Shown here: piece after piece, positions 1 to 5,711 of the stretch | Layout of the letters: each line of letters opens with the position of its first letter | Numbering within the stretch: the first letter of the stretch is position 1 | NCBI GenBank assembly: GCA_945871415.1 | Contig: CAMBWG010000160.1 | Span: 1-5,711, forward strand | Direction: 5' to 3' | Source of the DNA: an uncultured Desulfovibrio sp. | GTDB lineage: Bacteria > Desulfobacterota > Desulfovibrionia > Desulfovibrionales > Desulfovibrionaceae | Length of the DNA stretch: 5,711 bases | Notes under the pieces: model-generated | What the model was told of the DNA's origin: nothing | The model's input: the letters and a program-made list of their open reading frames with translations, nothing else | Database searches by the model: none | Position numbers and translations under genes: made by a program

Positions 1-80
1 AAGGCTGGTTTATTTCTTGTGGATACAAATCATTTCAAAGTTGAAACGCTCTAGTGATAATACGTCCCGGGAGGACAGGA
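1..80. other. AT-richer intergenic stretch past the terminator
   Basis: The first ~60 bases are clearly richer in A+T than the rest of the window. They include a short inverted repeat (TTTCAA 33-38 with TTGAAA 41-46) and, at 65-72, the palindrome TCCCGGGA. No gene is visible. It may be the control region of a neighbouring gene beyond the left edge, but no promoter with proper spacing can be supported. Confidence 0.3.
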
Positions 81-120
81 GAATAAAACACGGGCGATGG
101 TCCTCATGAACCACCGCCCG
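81..120 (-). terminator. Intrinsic terminator of the operon
   Basis: Arms 91-101 and 110-120 form an 11-bp stem with an 8-nt loop. Read on the minus strand, the stem is continuous: positions 97 and 114 give a G-U wobble in that RNA but an A-C mismatch in plus-strand RNA. The stem is followed on the minus strand by UGUUUUAUUC (90-81). The strand-specific pairing and the U-rich tail both point to terminating the leftward operon, about 120 nt after its last stop codon. Confidence 0.75.
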
Positions 121-238
121 CGACAAACGCCCGGTTACGGGACAAGCGTGAAAATCCAATGAAAGGCAGACGGCACTCCGGCCAGCGTCCGACGCGCCGT
201 CCCGGAAGGGCTTTCTCTCCCGGCAATGGGCAGAAGTG
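121..238 (-). other. 3' untranslated stretch after the last gene
   Basis: This is non-coding DNA between the TAA stop of the dikinase-like gene and the terminator. It is GC-rich, with a small 4-bp stem (CCCG 130-133 with CGGG 138-141) that is too weak to call. I see no convincing small gene or RNA in it. Confidence 0.4.
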
Positions 239-2866
239 TTATTTTGCCTTCAACCCTGCAATATCCTGTTCAAACTTGGCGCGATAGGCCGCCACGCGGG
301 CTTCTTCAAGCATAATCATATCGATTTGCCGCGTGTGTATGAGCAGATAGCCGAGAATACGCACGCGCAGCAGCGTCTGCTCCTTGTCGTAGCCTTCGGC
401 TACGGCAAAAAGAGCATCTTTACGCACATCAACCCGAAAACCTTCGGCCTCCAGCAGTTCGGCAATCAGCCGGGCGCGACGCTCCCGGCGCTGAGCATCG
501 GCCGCGCCGCCCTTGAACTGGAAACTGACAAAATTCTCGTGCTGATTATCTCCGGCAAGGCACTCGACCGTGCAGAAATGATAACCGTAACGGGCCTGAA
601 GAATCATGTATTTCGAAGAAATAATAAAGAAATTCTTCTCGGCCATAACGGCGGGCGCTGTGCTTTCCAAATCCTTGTTCATGGCGCTTTCAAAGACGAC
701 GCTCATGAAGCCCGCGGCCCCGGAGGACGGCGGCCCGGCCCAGGGAACAGCGGTCATTCCGGCCCAGAGCGCCTGCATGGGCTCGCAGGCAATATCACGC
801 AAATCAACGACCGGCCCGGTAACAGGCCTGGAAAAACCGTCGTCCATATCGACGACCCAGTACTGAAGCTTGACGCCCGCCTTGAGCTGCTTGCCCGCGC
901 GCTGATCCACGTCGGCATTTTCACCAAACATGAGCTCCACGGCCTTTTCATGACAAAAACGCGTAATATCATGAAAACTGCGACAGGAAGCCGGAGCGAA
1001 CTCCGGCGATTCCGGGTCCAGCAGATGCAGCGGCGTCATGTACTCGGCCATGTTGCGCAGCGTCTCCTGCACGGGGCTGCCCTGCATCAGATTGCGCGCC
1101 TTCTCGTGACCGGCAAGCAGCTCGGGATATTCGCCGCGCAGCACCACGGCCCTGTCCGCATCCAGCGTCGCCATGCCGCCATCCGCCAGCAGAGAACAGG
1201 CGTCAGGCAGGCTGAACAGCGCGGGCAGACCATATTCCCGGGCAACCGATGCCAGATGCCCGGCCATGCCGCCTGTTTCGCTGATCATGGCGGCAGCCTG
1301 CGGCAGCAGCGGAGCCCAGCGCGGATGGGCCCGCTCCACAACCAGAATCCCCCCCCTGGGGAATGAGAGCATGTCCGCATCCTTGCGCGCCACAAACAGA
1401 GGCCCGGCGGCAGCGCCGCCGCTGACGGTCATGCCGCCCTGTGCCAGAACAGCCGACGCGGGAATGGAGTCCGGCAGGGGTTCGGCTCTCCCCGCCTCCG
1501 CCGTATCCCCGGATTCGGACAGAGGACGGCTCTGCAATACCACCAGACAGGACGCGCCGTCGCGCATTTCCAGCGCCCACTCCACATCCTGCGGCTCATT
1601 GTAAAACTCTTCCAGTGCCAGAGCCAGCCGGGCCAGATGCAGCGCCTGCCCGTCATTAATACAGGCGCGCGCGCCCTCTTCCGGGCTCAGAGGCGTACGT
1701 CGCACGCCCTGCGCACAGCCCGGCGCGCAATCCAGCCGGAACGGCTTGACGGCAATCTGCCGCTCCAGCAGTTCCGGCGGGTTGGTGCGGCTGAAAGTAA
1801 AGACATCCGGCGTCATACCGCCGTCCACAACCGCCTGCGGCAGACCCGGCACGGCATTGAGCGTCACCTGCTCCCTGCCCTGTCGCGCAGCCACGGGGTC
1901 CCGACTGTAAGCCACGCCGCCCGCCTCGGCCCGCACCATACTCAGCACGCCCACGCACATAGGCGCGGCCTCGTCGGGGATGCCGCGCTGAAAACGGTAG
2001 CTCATGGCCGTCACGGAATACTTGCTGGCGATAATTTCCTTCCAGACGTCGCAGGCTTCTTCCGGCAGCACGTCCAGCTCGGAACGATACTGCCCGGCGA
2101 AGGTCACTCCCAGCCCGTCCTCGCCTACGGCGCTGCTGCGCAGGGCAAGACGCAGATCCGGCCCCAGGCGGCGCTGCATATCGGCAACCGCCTCTTCCAG
2201 AGCCGATTCCAGCTCCGGCGGCAGCGAAGCGCCCTGCACCAGCTGTTGCAGCGAGGCCGACAGGCTGAACACAGCATCCAGACTTTCCAGATCGGTACTC
2301 TGAATGCGCTGATTGATGGCATCGCGCAAGCCGTTGTGCTGCATAAAGCGCTCATAGGCCGCCACGGTTACGGCAAAGCCCTCGGGCACATCCATGCCCA
2401 CATTGGCGGCCACTTCGCCGAGATTGGCCATCTTGCCGCCCACCAGCGGCATATGCTGAAGGCGTATGTCCGCCAGCGGCAGAATCAGAGGCACATCCTC
2501 CTCATGCTCGCGCCGGGCAAGACAAGCCTCCATGGACGCATGCACGCGCCTGAAAGCGTCATTCAATTCAGGATAGGCATTCCCCGAAAGAGCGTTCAGC
2601 TCACGCACCATCTGATAGACGGACGCACCCACGCGCGTTCCAAGCGCCCGCACGGCGTCCATGCCGAAAGGATGCCCCCCGGAAAGCAGAGCTTCCGCTT
2701 CGCTCATGCCCTCCAGCGCCGCCTTATTGGCGGAAAGCAGCCGACGGAAACGCGCGCACCGCTCCCGCAGACGGGCCTTGAGCGCCTCCTCGCGGGCCTG
2801 CGCCTCGGGATCCGGCTGCGCCGGTCCGCGCCCCAGCAGATTGCGTAAACTGTCGAGTACGCCCAT
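239..2866 (-). CDS. PEP-synthase-related dikinase with non-standard C-terminus
   Basis: This 875-residue cytoplasmic protein has no signal peptide or membrane segment. An N-terminal charged, helical extension (~1-130) is absent from PEP synthase. Next comes the ATP-grasp (PPDK N-terminal) domain ~135-450, with K145 in VGGK, R243 in LRSSA, D427/E429 in DVEW and Q445/R447 in QSRP, so ATP binding looks intact. The phosphohistidine swivel domain (~475-580) carries the catalytic His, H537, in GGMAGHLASVARE. The TIM-barrel PEP/pyruvate domain expected next is not recognisable. Residues ~581-875 form a different region containing a Cys/His cluster (C628, H632, D633, C638, H639, E640) and a stretch shared with the paralog at 5711-5054. 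It probably makes phosphohistidine from ATP, but the acceptor is unknown. The position of the regulatory Thr before the catalytic His is Ala535. It starts 4 nt after the regulator stop; AGGA is only 2 nt from the ATG, so translation probably relies on coupling. Automatic annotation would likely call it PEP synthase, which I would not accept. Confidence 0.92.
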   Translation of the reverse strand: MGVLDSLRNLLGRGPAQPDPEAQAREEALKARLRERCARFRRLLSANKAALEGMSEAEALLSGGHPFGMDAVRALGTRVGASVYQMVRELNALSGNAYPELNDAFRRVHASMEACLARREHEEDVPLILPLADIRLQHMPLVGGKMANLGEVAANVGMDVPEGFAVTVAAYERFMQHNGLRDAINQRIQSTDLESLDAVFSLSASLQQLVQGASLPPELESALEEAVADMQRRLGPDLRLALRSSAVGEDGLGVTFAGQYRSELDVLPEEACDVWKEIIASKYSVTAMSYRFQRGIPDEAAPMCVGVLSMVRAEAGGVAYSRDPVAARQGREQVTLNAVPGLPQAVVDGGMTPDVFTFSRTNPPELLERQIAVKPFRLDCAPGCAQGVRRTPLSPEEGARACINDGQALHLARLALALEEFYNEPQDVEWALEMRDGASCLVVLQSRPLSESGDTAEAGRAEPLPDSIPASAVLAQGGMTVSGGAAAGPLFVARKDADMLSFPRGGILVVERAHPRWAPLLPQAAAMISETGGMAGHLASVAREYGLPALFSLPDACSLLADGGMATLDADRAVVLRGEYPELLAGHEKARNLMQGSPVQETLRNMAEYMTPLHLLDPESPEFAPASCRSFHDITRFCHEKAVELMFGENADVDQRAGKQLKAGVKLQYWVVDMDDGFSRPVTGPVVDLRDIACEPMQALWAGMTAVPWAGPPSSGAAGFMSVVFESAMNKDLESTAPAVMAEKNFFIISSKYMILQARYGYHFCTVECLAGDNQHENFVSFQFKGGAADAQRRERRARLIAELLEAEGFRVDVRKDALFAVAEGYDKEQTLLRVRILGYLLIHTRQIDMIMLEEARVAAYRAKFEQDIAGLKAK

Positions 2867-2870
2867 AATC

Positions 2871-3248
2871 CTAGCCGGCGGCGCGCGCCGCCTCCTCCAT
2901 TTTCAGGATGAGCTCATTGATGGCCACAGGCTTGAGCATGTAGTCAAAAGCCCCGAGGTCCATACCTTCTACGGCAACCCCCAGCGAGGCATGACCGGTC
3001 AGCAGCACCACCGGCAGCGTCGCCGCCACGGCCTTCATACGCCGCAGAGCTTCCAGCCCGTCCATGCCGGGCATACGCACGTCCATGACCACCACATCGG
3101 GGAGCGTGCCCGCCGCCGCGGCCTCCTCCACGGCCCTGACGCCTTCCTGTCCGTCATGCGCCGTAGATACCTCAATGCCGCGCCGGGAAAGACGTTTTTC
3201 CATCAGCTCCAGAAATTCCCGCTCATCATCCACGAAAAGGGCCCGCAT
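2871..3248 (-). CDS. Stand-alone receiver-domain response regulator (CheY/Spo0F-like)
   Basis: This 125-residue protein is a single receiver domain. The acidic pair D7/D8 (FVDDE) binds the metal ion, D56 in VVMDVRMPGMDG is the phosphoacceptor, T84 (LLTGHAS) is the switch Thr/Ser, Y103 is the aromatic switch position and K106 (LKP) is the conserved Lys, so every residue needed for phosphorylation is present. It ends at residue 125 with no DNA-binding or enzymatic output domain, so it must act by protein contact or as a phosphorelay intermediate rather than as a transcription factor. The histidine kinase directly upstream is the obvious donor. The gene downstream starts 4 nt after the TAG stop, suggesting tight coupling and making the dikinase-like protein a candidate target (inference). 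A role in a longer relay with a kinase elsewhere in the genome is the main alternative. Confidence 0.95.
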   Translation of the reverse strand: MRALFVDDEREFLELMEKRLSRRGIEVSTAHDGQEGVRAVEEAAAAGTLPDVVVMDVRMPGMDGLEALRRMKAVAATLPVVLLTGHASLGVAVEGMDLGAFDYMLKPVAINELILKMEEAARAAG

Positions 3249-3253
3249 ACGCT

Positions 3254-3259
3254 CTCCTT
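3254..3259 (-). promoter_or_regulatory. Ribosome binding site of the response regulator
   Basis: AAGGAG on the minus strand sits 5 nt before the ATG at 3248-3246. It is a strong Shine-Dalgarno match and supports independent, efficient translation of the regulator, which is the only gene here not overlapping or abutting its upstream neighbour. Confidence 0.75.
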
Positions 3260-3262
3260 ATT

Positions 3263-3308
3263 TGAGTTGGGGGTGGTGTTTCGGGGCCATTCTCCCGAAC
3301 AGAACTCA
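3263..3308 (-). other. Weak hairpin in the kinase-regulator gap
   Basis: The 63-nt gap between the kinase stop and the regulator start contains a 6-bp inverted repeat (TTCGGG at 3280-3285 with CCCGAA at 3294-3299, 8-nt loop). It is nested inside a second 6-bp repeat (TGAGTT 3263-3268 with AACTCA 3303-3308). No U-tract follows, so it is not an intrinsic terminator. It might be an RNA-processing or stability element that separates kinase from regulator levels, or it may be chance. The regulator's ribosome binding site lies outside the stems. Confidence 0.25.
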
Positions 3309-3311
3309 GCC

Positions 3312-5057
3312 TTATGCTTCCTCGTCCTCCGGTTCGGCGGTTGCCGCGGCCTCCGGCGGTTCCGGCGGCAAATCGATGCGGAAGGTCGTGCCCTGTCCGG
3401 GCGTGCTTTCCACCTCAATGCGCCCGCCGAGCTTTTCCAGAATGGAAAAGCAGATGGCCAGGCCGAGCCCTGTCCCTTCGCCCACAGCCTTGGTGGTAAA
3501 GAAGGGATCGAAAATGCGCTTCATATTTTCCGGAGAAATACCCGGGCCGGTATCCGTGATGGACAGACGGGCCCCCTTGCCGTGCGCTTCGCTGCGCAGG
3601 GTGATGGTACCGTCCTTGCCTACGGCGTCAATGGCATTGTCGATAATATTGATGAAGACCTGTTGCAGCTGCGCCGGATCGGACAGAATCACCGGCACAT
3701 CCGCCCCCAGTTCGCGCACCAGCTCGATATGCCGTCCCCGGGCTTCGGTCGCCAGAAAATCCGCAGCCTGATCCAGCAGCTGATTGGGCATGATCTCCGT
3801 GCGGCCGGGATTCATACGCCGCCCGAAGCCCAGCATGCGCTGCGTAATGCCCTTGGCGCGCTGCACATGCTGCTCGATCTTGCCGGTACTCTCCAGCAGT
3901 TCCTTGTAATTCTGCATCTTCGCCGCATCTTCCTCTTCCAGAAGATCGCGCATCCAGCCCGCGTTTTCCTGAATCAGCATCAGAGGATTGTTGATCTCGT
4001 GGGCCACGCCGGCGGCCATCTTGCCCAGAGCCGCCATCTTGCTGGACTGGAGCATGCGGGCGTCAATATGCGCCTGCTTGCGGTCGGAGGCCGCCAGCGA
4101 GGACACCAGCCGCCGCGTGGCAACCAGCGCTCCGAAACCGGTAATCACCAGCCCCAGCAGCACCAGCAGCGCCACCGAAAGCCGCAGCTGCCGCAGCGGC
4201 TGAAGACTGTTGGTCATGTCGTCCACCACAACCAGAATCCAGGGCATGGTCTCAAGCCGCATCATGGCCACGGCGGCCGTGGCACTGGATGATGTCGTGG
4301 GCTGAAGCGACGACGGCGTCGCCAGCTTTTCCACCACAATGCCGCCCTTGCGCAGCTGTTCCACCTTCAGCGGCAGCGCAAAATGCCCCATGCTGGAGCC
4401 GTAATGCCGCGACGGCGTCTGAAGTATGCCTTCCTCGTTGACCAGAAAAGCGTCGCTGCTGCCCGCGGAATAGAGACGCTGCAACAGCGCGCCGATGGCT
4501 TCCATGTCGATGGTGGCACGCAGGATGAAGCTGCGCGAGCCCTCGTGACGCAGCACGGCAATGATGAAGTGCGGCACGTTGCGATAGCCCATGAACACAT
4601 CGCTGACATAGACCCCCCGCCGCAGCACGGCCTGGAACCATTCCGCCGAGGTATAGTCGGCGGTGCGCAGATCAAAGGGGCCCACATAGGCAACATGTTT
4701 GCCGTCCATACCGATGATGCCTACATCCGCAAAGGAACGGCTGTGCGCCTGCATGACGGAAAAGATGGAGCTCAGGCGTTCGGGATCGCTCAATTCCTCA
4801 TAGGAATGCGTGAACGCCAGCGTCCGGATCTGGGAAACGCGCTCCGTCAGAAAGGTGTCCAGCGCCCGATGCTTGCTGTTGGTGACGGACTCCAGCCCAA
4901 TGGCAAGCTTTTCATCGTACAGCGCGCCCAGGCGATCATAGCAGAACAGCCCCAGCGCCAGCAGCGGCGTCATGGCCAGCAGCAGCAGAAGAAACAACAG
5001 GCGACGCCGTATTCCCGCATAGCCGCGCTTGGCCACATAGCTCTTGGGTTCGCTCAT
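3312..5057 (-). CDS. Membrane sensor histidine kinase with cache-like periplasmic sensor
   Basis: This 581-residue protein should sense a periplasmic ligand, autophosphorylate on His and pass the phosphate to the receiver protein encoded next. Order: a basic cytoplasmic N-terminus; transmembrane segment ~19-39; a periplasmic region ~40-290 with double-cache character (GMDGKHVAYVG near 116-126, SDVFMGYRNVPHF near 152-164); transmembrane segment ~292-314. A short linker of about 25 residues, too short for a HAMP domain, leads to the dimerisation/phosphoacceptor helix with H353 in AHEINNP. The ATPase domain has an N box (INIIDNAIDA, ~469-478), G1 box (DTGPGIS, from 502), F box (FDPFFTTK, 516-523) and G2 box (GTGLGLA, 528-534), so it looks fully active and NtrB-like. 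The tail (~564-581) is Pro/Ala/Glu-rich. The start is supported by AAGGAG at 5071-5066, 8 nt upstream, and by the ATGA overlap with the preceding gene. The ligand cannot be predicted. Confidence 0.95.
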   Translation of the reverse strand: MSEPKSYVAKRGYAGIRRRLLFLLLLLAMTPLLALGLFCYDRLGALYDEKLAIGLESVTNSKHRALDTFLTERVSQIRTLAFTHSYEELSDPERLSSIFSVMQAHSRSFADVGIIGMDGKHVAYVGPFDLRTADYTSAEWFQAVLRRGVYVSDVFMGYRNVPHFIIAVLRHEGSRSFILRATIDMEAIGALLQRLYSAGSSDAFLVNEEGILQTPSRHYGSSMGHFALPLKVEQLRKGGIVVEKLATPSSLQPTTSSSATAAVAMMRLETMPWILVVVDDMTNSLQPLRQLRLSVALLVLLGLVITGFGALVATRRLVSSLAASDRKQAHIDARMLQSSKMAALGKMAAGVAHEINNPLMLIQENAGWMRDLLEEEDAAKMQNYKELLESTGKIEQHVQRAKGITQRMLGFGRRMNPGRTEIMPNQLLDQAADFLATEARGRHIELVRELGADVPVILSDPAQLQQVFINIIDNAIDAVGKDGTITLRSEAHGKGARLSITDTGPGISPENMKRIFDPFFTTKAVGEGTGLGLAICFSILEKLGGRIEVESTPGQGTTFRIDLPPEPPEAAATAEPEDEEA

Positions 5058-5711
5058 GACGCGGACTCCTTCTTCGTCTCCCCGTTTTCATTATCTCCGG
5101 CAGCGGTCGCAAAGGACACGGCGCAGGCGGGCGCTTCAAGCCCCTCCGGCAGTCCCCTGCCCGTATAGAGGGCGCGGCAGTCCGCAAGAATGGAAGCCCG
5201 GGTCGCCTCCACCTTGGCAGGCTCCTGCATGATCATGTCCAGCTGCCGGGTATGAATGGTCAGATACCCGGCCACGGCCAGCAGGCAGCGGCCCTCCTCC
5301 ATGTCCATGCCGTCCACGCGGGCCACCAGCGCATCGTTACGCACAACAGGCGAAAGACCGAACTCCCAGAGAATATCGGCCACAAAACGTACGCGCAGAA
5401 TGCGGCGCTCGATATTGGCAGCGCCGCCGCGCAACTGAAAAACAAGATAATTTTCGCTGCGCCGCTCGCCCAGACGAGCCTCCACAGAAACAAAATGGAA
5501 GCCGAAGCGGGAATGCAGACTGCAATAGTCGCGGGACACAAGAAAATAGTTCTTTTCAGAAAAATAGCTTGTCTGTGTCGCCGGATCGAGATTGGGATTG
5601 GCCGTAGCCTCAAACAGAACCGAGAGAAAGCCCTTGCCGTCCACCGGCGGCGGTCCCTGCCACGGATAGGCGTTCATGCCGTACCAGACAAAGAGCATGG
5701 GCAGGGATGCT
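5054..5711 (-). CDS. PEP-synthase-related protein, C-terminal part (5' end outside window)
   Basis: This is the last ~218 codons of a gene that enters from the right edge; the frame is open to base 5711. The Met codon at 5698-5696 is probably internal, because the four codons before it (ASLP) and what follows continue the alignment with the 875-residue protein at 2866-239. Shared motifs include PW.GPP, GF.SV.FE, SEKN.F, FQ..GGAA..RR, DAL.A and IHTRQ.DMIM; a hand alignment gives about 72 identities in about 162 positions. The copy here ends with an extra, polar, probably disordered tail of about 40 residues rich in Gly, Glu, Lys and Ser. By homology the missing part should hold ATP-grasp and phosphohistidine domains, but this cannot be seen. 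The visible region is not the TIM barrel of PEP synthase and I know no characterised function for it. The TGA stop (5056-5054) overlaps the kinase start as ATGA, so the two are very likely cotranscribed and translationally coupled. Confidence 0.9.
   Translation of the reverse strand, partial: ASLPMLFVWYGMNAYPWQGPPPVDGKGFLSVLFEATANPNLDPATQTSYFSEKNYFLVSRDYCSLHSRFGFHFVSVEARLGERRSENYLVFQLRGGAANIERRILRVRFVADILWEFGLSPVVRNDALVARVDGMDMEEGRCLLAVAGYLTIHTRQLDMIMQEPAKVEATRASILADCRALYTGRGLPEGLEAPACAVSFATAAGDNENGETKKESAS
5066..5071 (-). promoter_or_regulatory. Ribosome binding site of the histidine kinase
   Basis: AAGGAG on the minus strand lies 8 nt before the ATG at 5057-5055, inside the 3' end of the preceding coding region. 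It fixes the kinase start at the ATGA overlap and shows that the kinase can also recruit ribosomes itself rather than depend only on coupling. Confidence 0.75.

Noticed and set aside
41..61. Possible plus-strand promoter: TTGAAA at 41-46 and GATAAT at 56-61
   Set aside because: The spacing is only 9 nt, far short of the ~17 nt needed for a sigma-70 promoter, and no gene begins downstream on that strand.
65..72. Palindrome TCCCGGGA as an operator site
   Set aside because: An 8-bp GC palindrome is common by chance at this base composition, and it lies beyond the terminator with no promoter nearby.
236..2848. Plus-strand open frames of 376 (236-1366) and 403 (1637-2848) codons opposite the dikinase-like gene
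   Set aside because: Both are mirror frames of the real gene. Their translations have biased composition and no recognisable motif.
239..2866. Naming the large gene ppsA (PEP synthase)
   Set aside because: The first two domains match, but the PEP/pyruvate-binding C-terminal domain is not recognisable, so the reaction cannot be assumed.
2661..4292. Long plus-strand open frame of 543 codons opposite the regulator and kinase
   Set aside because: It runs antisense to two genes with complete motif sets, gives a His/Arg/Gln-rich translation without any domain, and crosses a gene junction. In GC-rich DNA the absence of stops opposite a real gene is expected.
5696..5698. Met codon as the true start of the rightmost gene, giving a small 214-residue protein
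   Set aside because: The alignment with the C-terminus of the 875-residue paralog continues unbroken across this Met to the window edge, so the gene is cut by the window rather than short.

Overview
The window is one minus-strand transcription unit in GC-rich DNA. Every supportable gene is read from high to low coordinates. No tRNA, rRNA, CRISPR array or mobile element is visible. The high GC, an NtrB-type cache-domain kinase and 'PEP/pyruvate-binding' proteins with a non-standard C-terminus suggest a sulfate-reducing deltaproteobacterium, Desulfovibrionaceae-like. That placement is inferred from protein style, not from a marker gene.

Layout in transcription order: (1) 5711-5054, the C-terminal part of a PEP-synthase-related protein whose 5' end lies outside the window; (2) 5057-3312, a membrane sensor histidine kinase with a periplasmic cache-like sensor, joined to gene 1 by an ATGA stop/start overlap; (3) a 63-nt gap holding a weak hairpin; (4) 3248-2871, a stand-alone receiver-domain response regulator; (5) 2866-239, an 875-residue PEP-synthase-related protein starting 4 nt after the regulator's stop; (6) about 240 nt of non-coding DNA containing a convincing intrinsic terminator (120-81) that closes the operon.

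The two outer genes are paralogs: their C-terminal ~160 residues align almost without gaps at about 44% identity by hand count. The complete copy has the ATP-grasp domain and the phosphohistidine swivel domain of PEP synthase (pyruvate, water dikinase). It lacks a recognisable PEP/pyruvate TIM-barrel domain and instead carries a roughly 295-residue C-terminal region that I cannot assign to a characterised family. The Thr two residues before the catalytic His, which is the regulatory phosphorylation site in true PEP synthase and PPDK, is Ala here.

A reasonable model (inference) is a signalling module. The membrane kinase senses a periplasmic ligand and phosphorylates the receiver-only regulator. 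One or both dikinase-like proteins are its output, or act in parallel as ATP-driven phosphohistidine transferases on an acceptor other than pyruvate. The sequence does not show the acceptor or the sensed signal.
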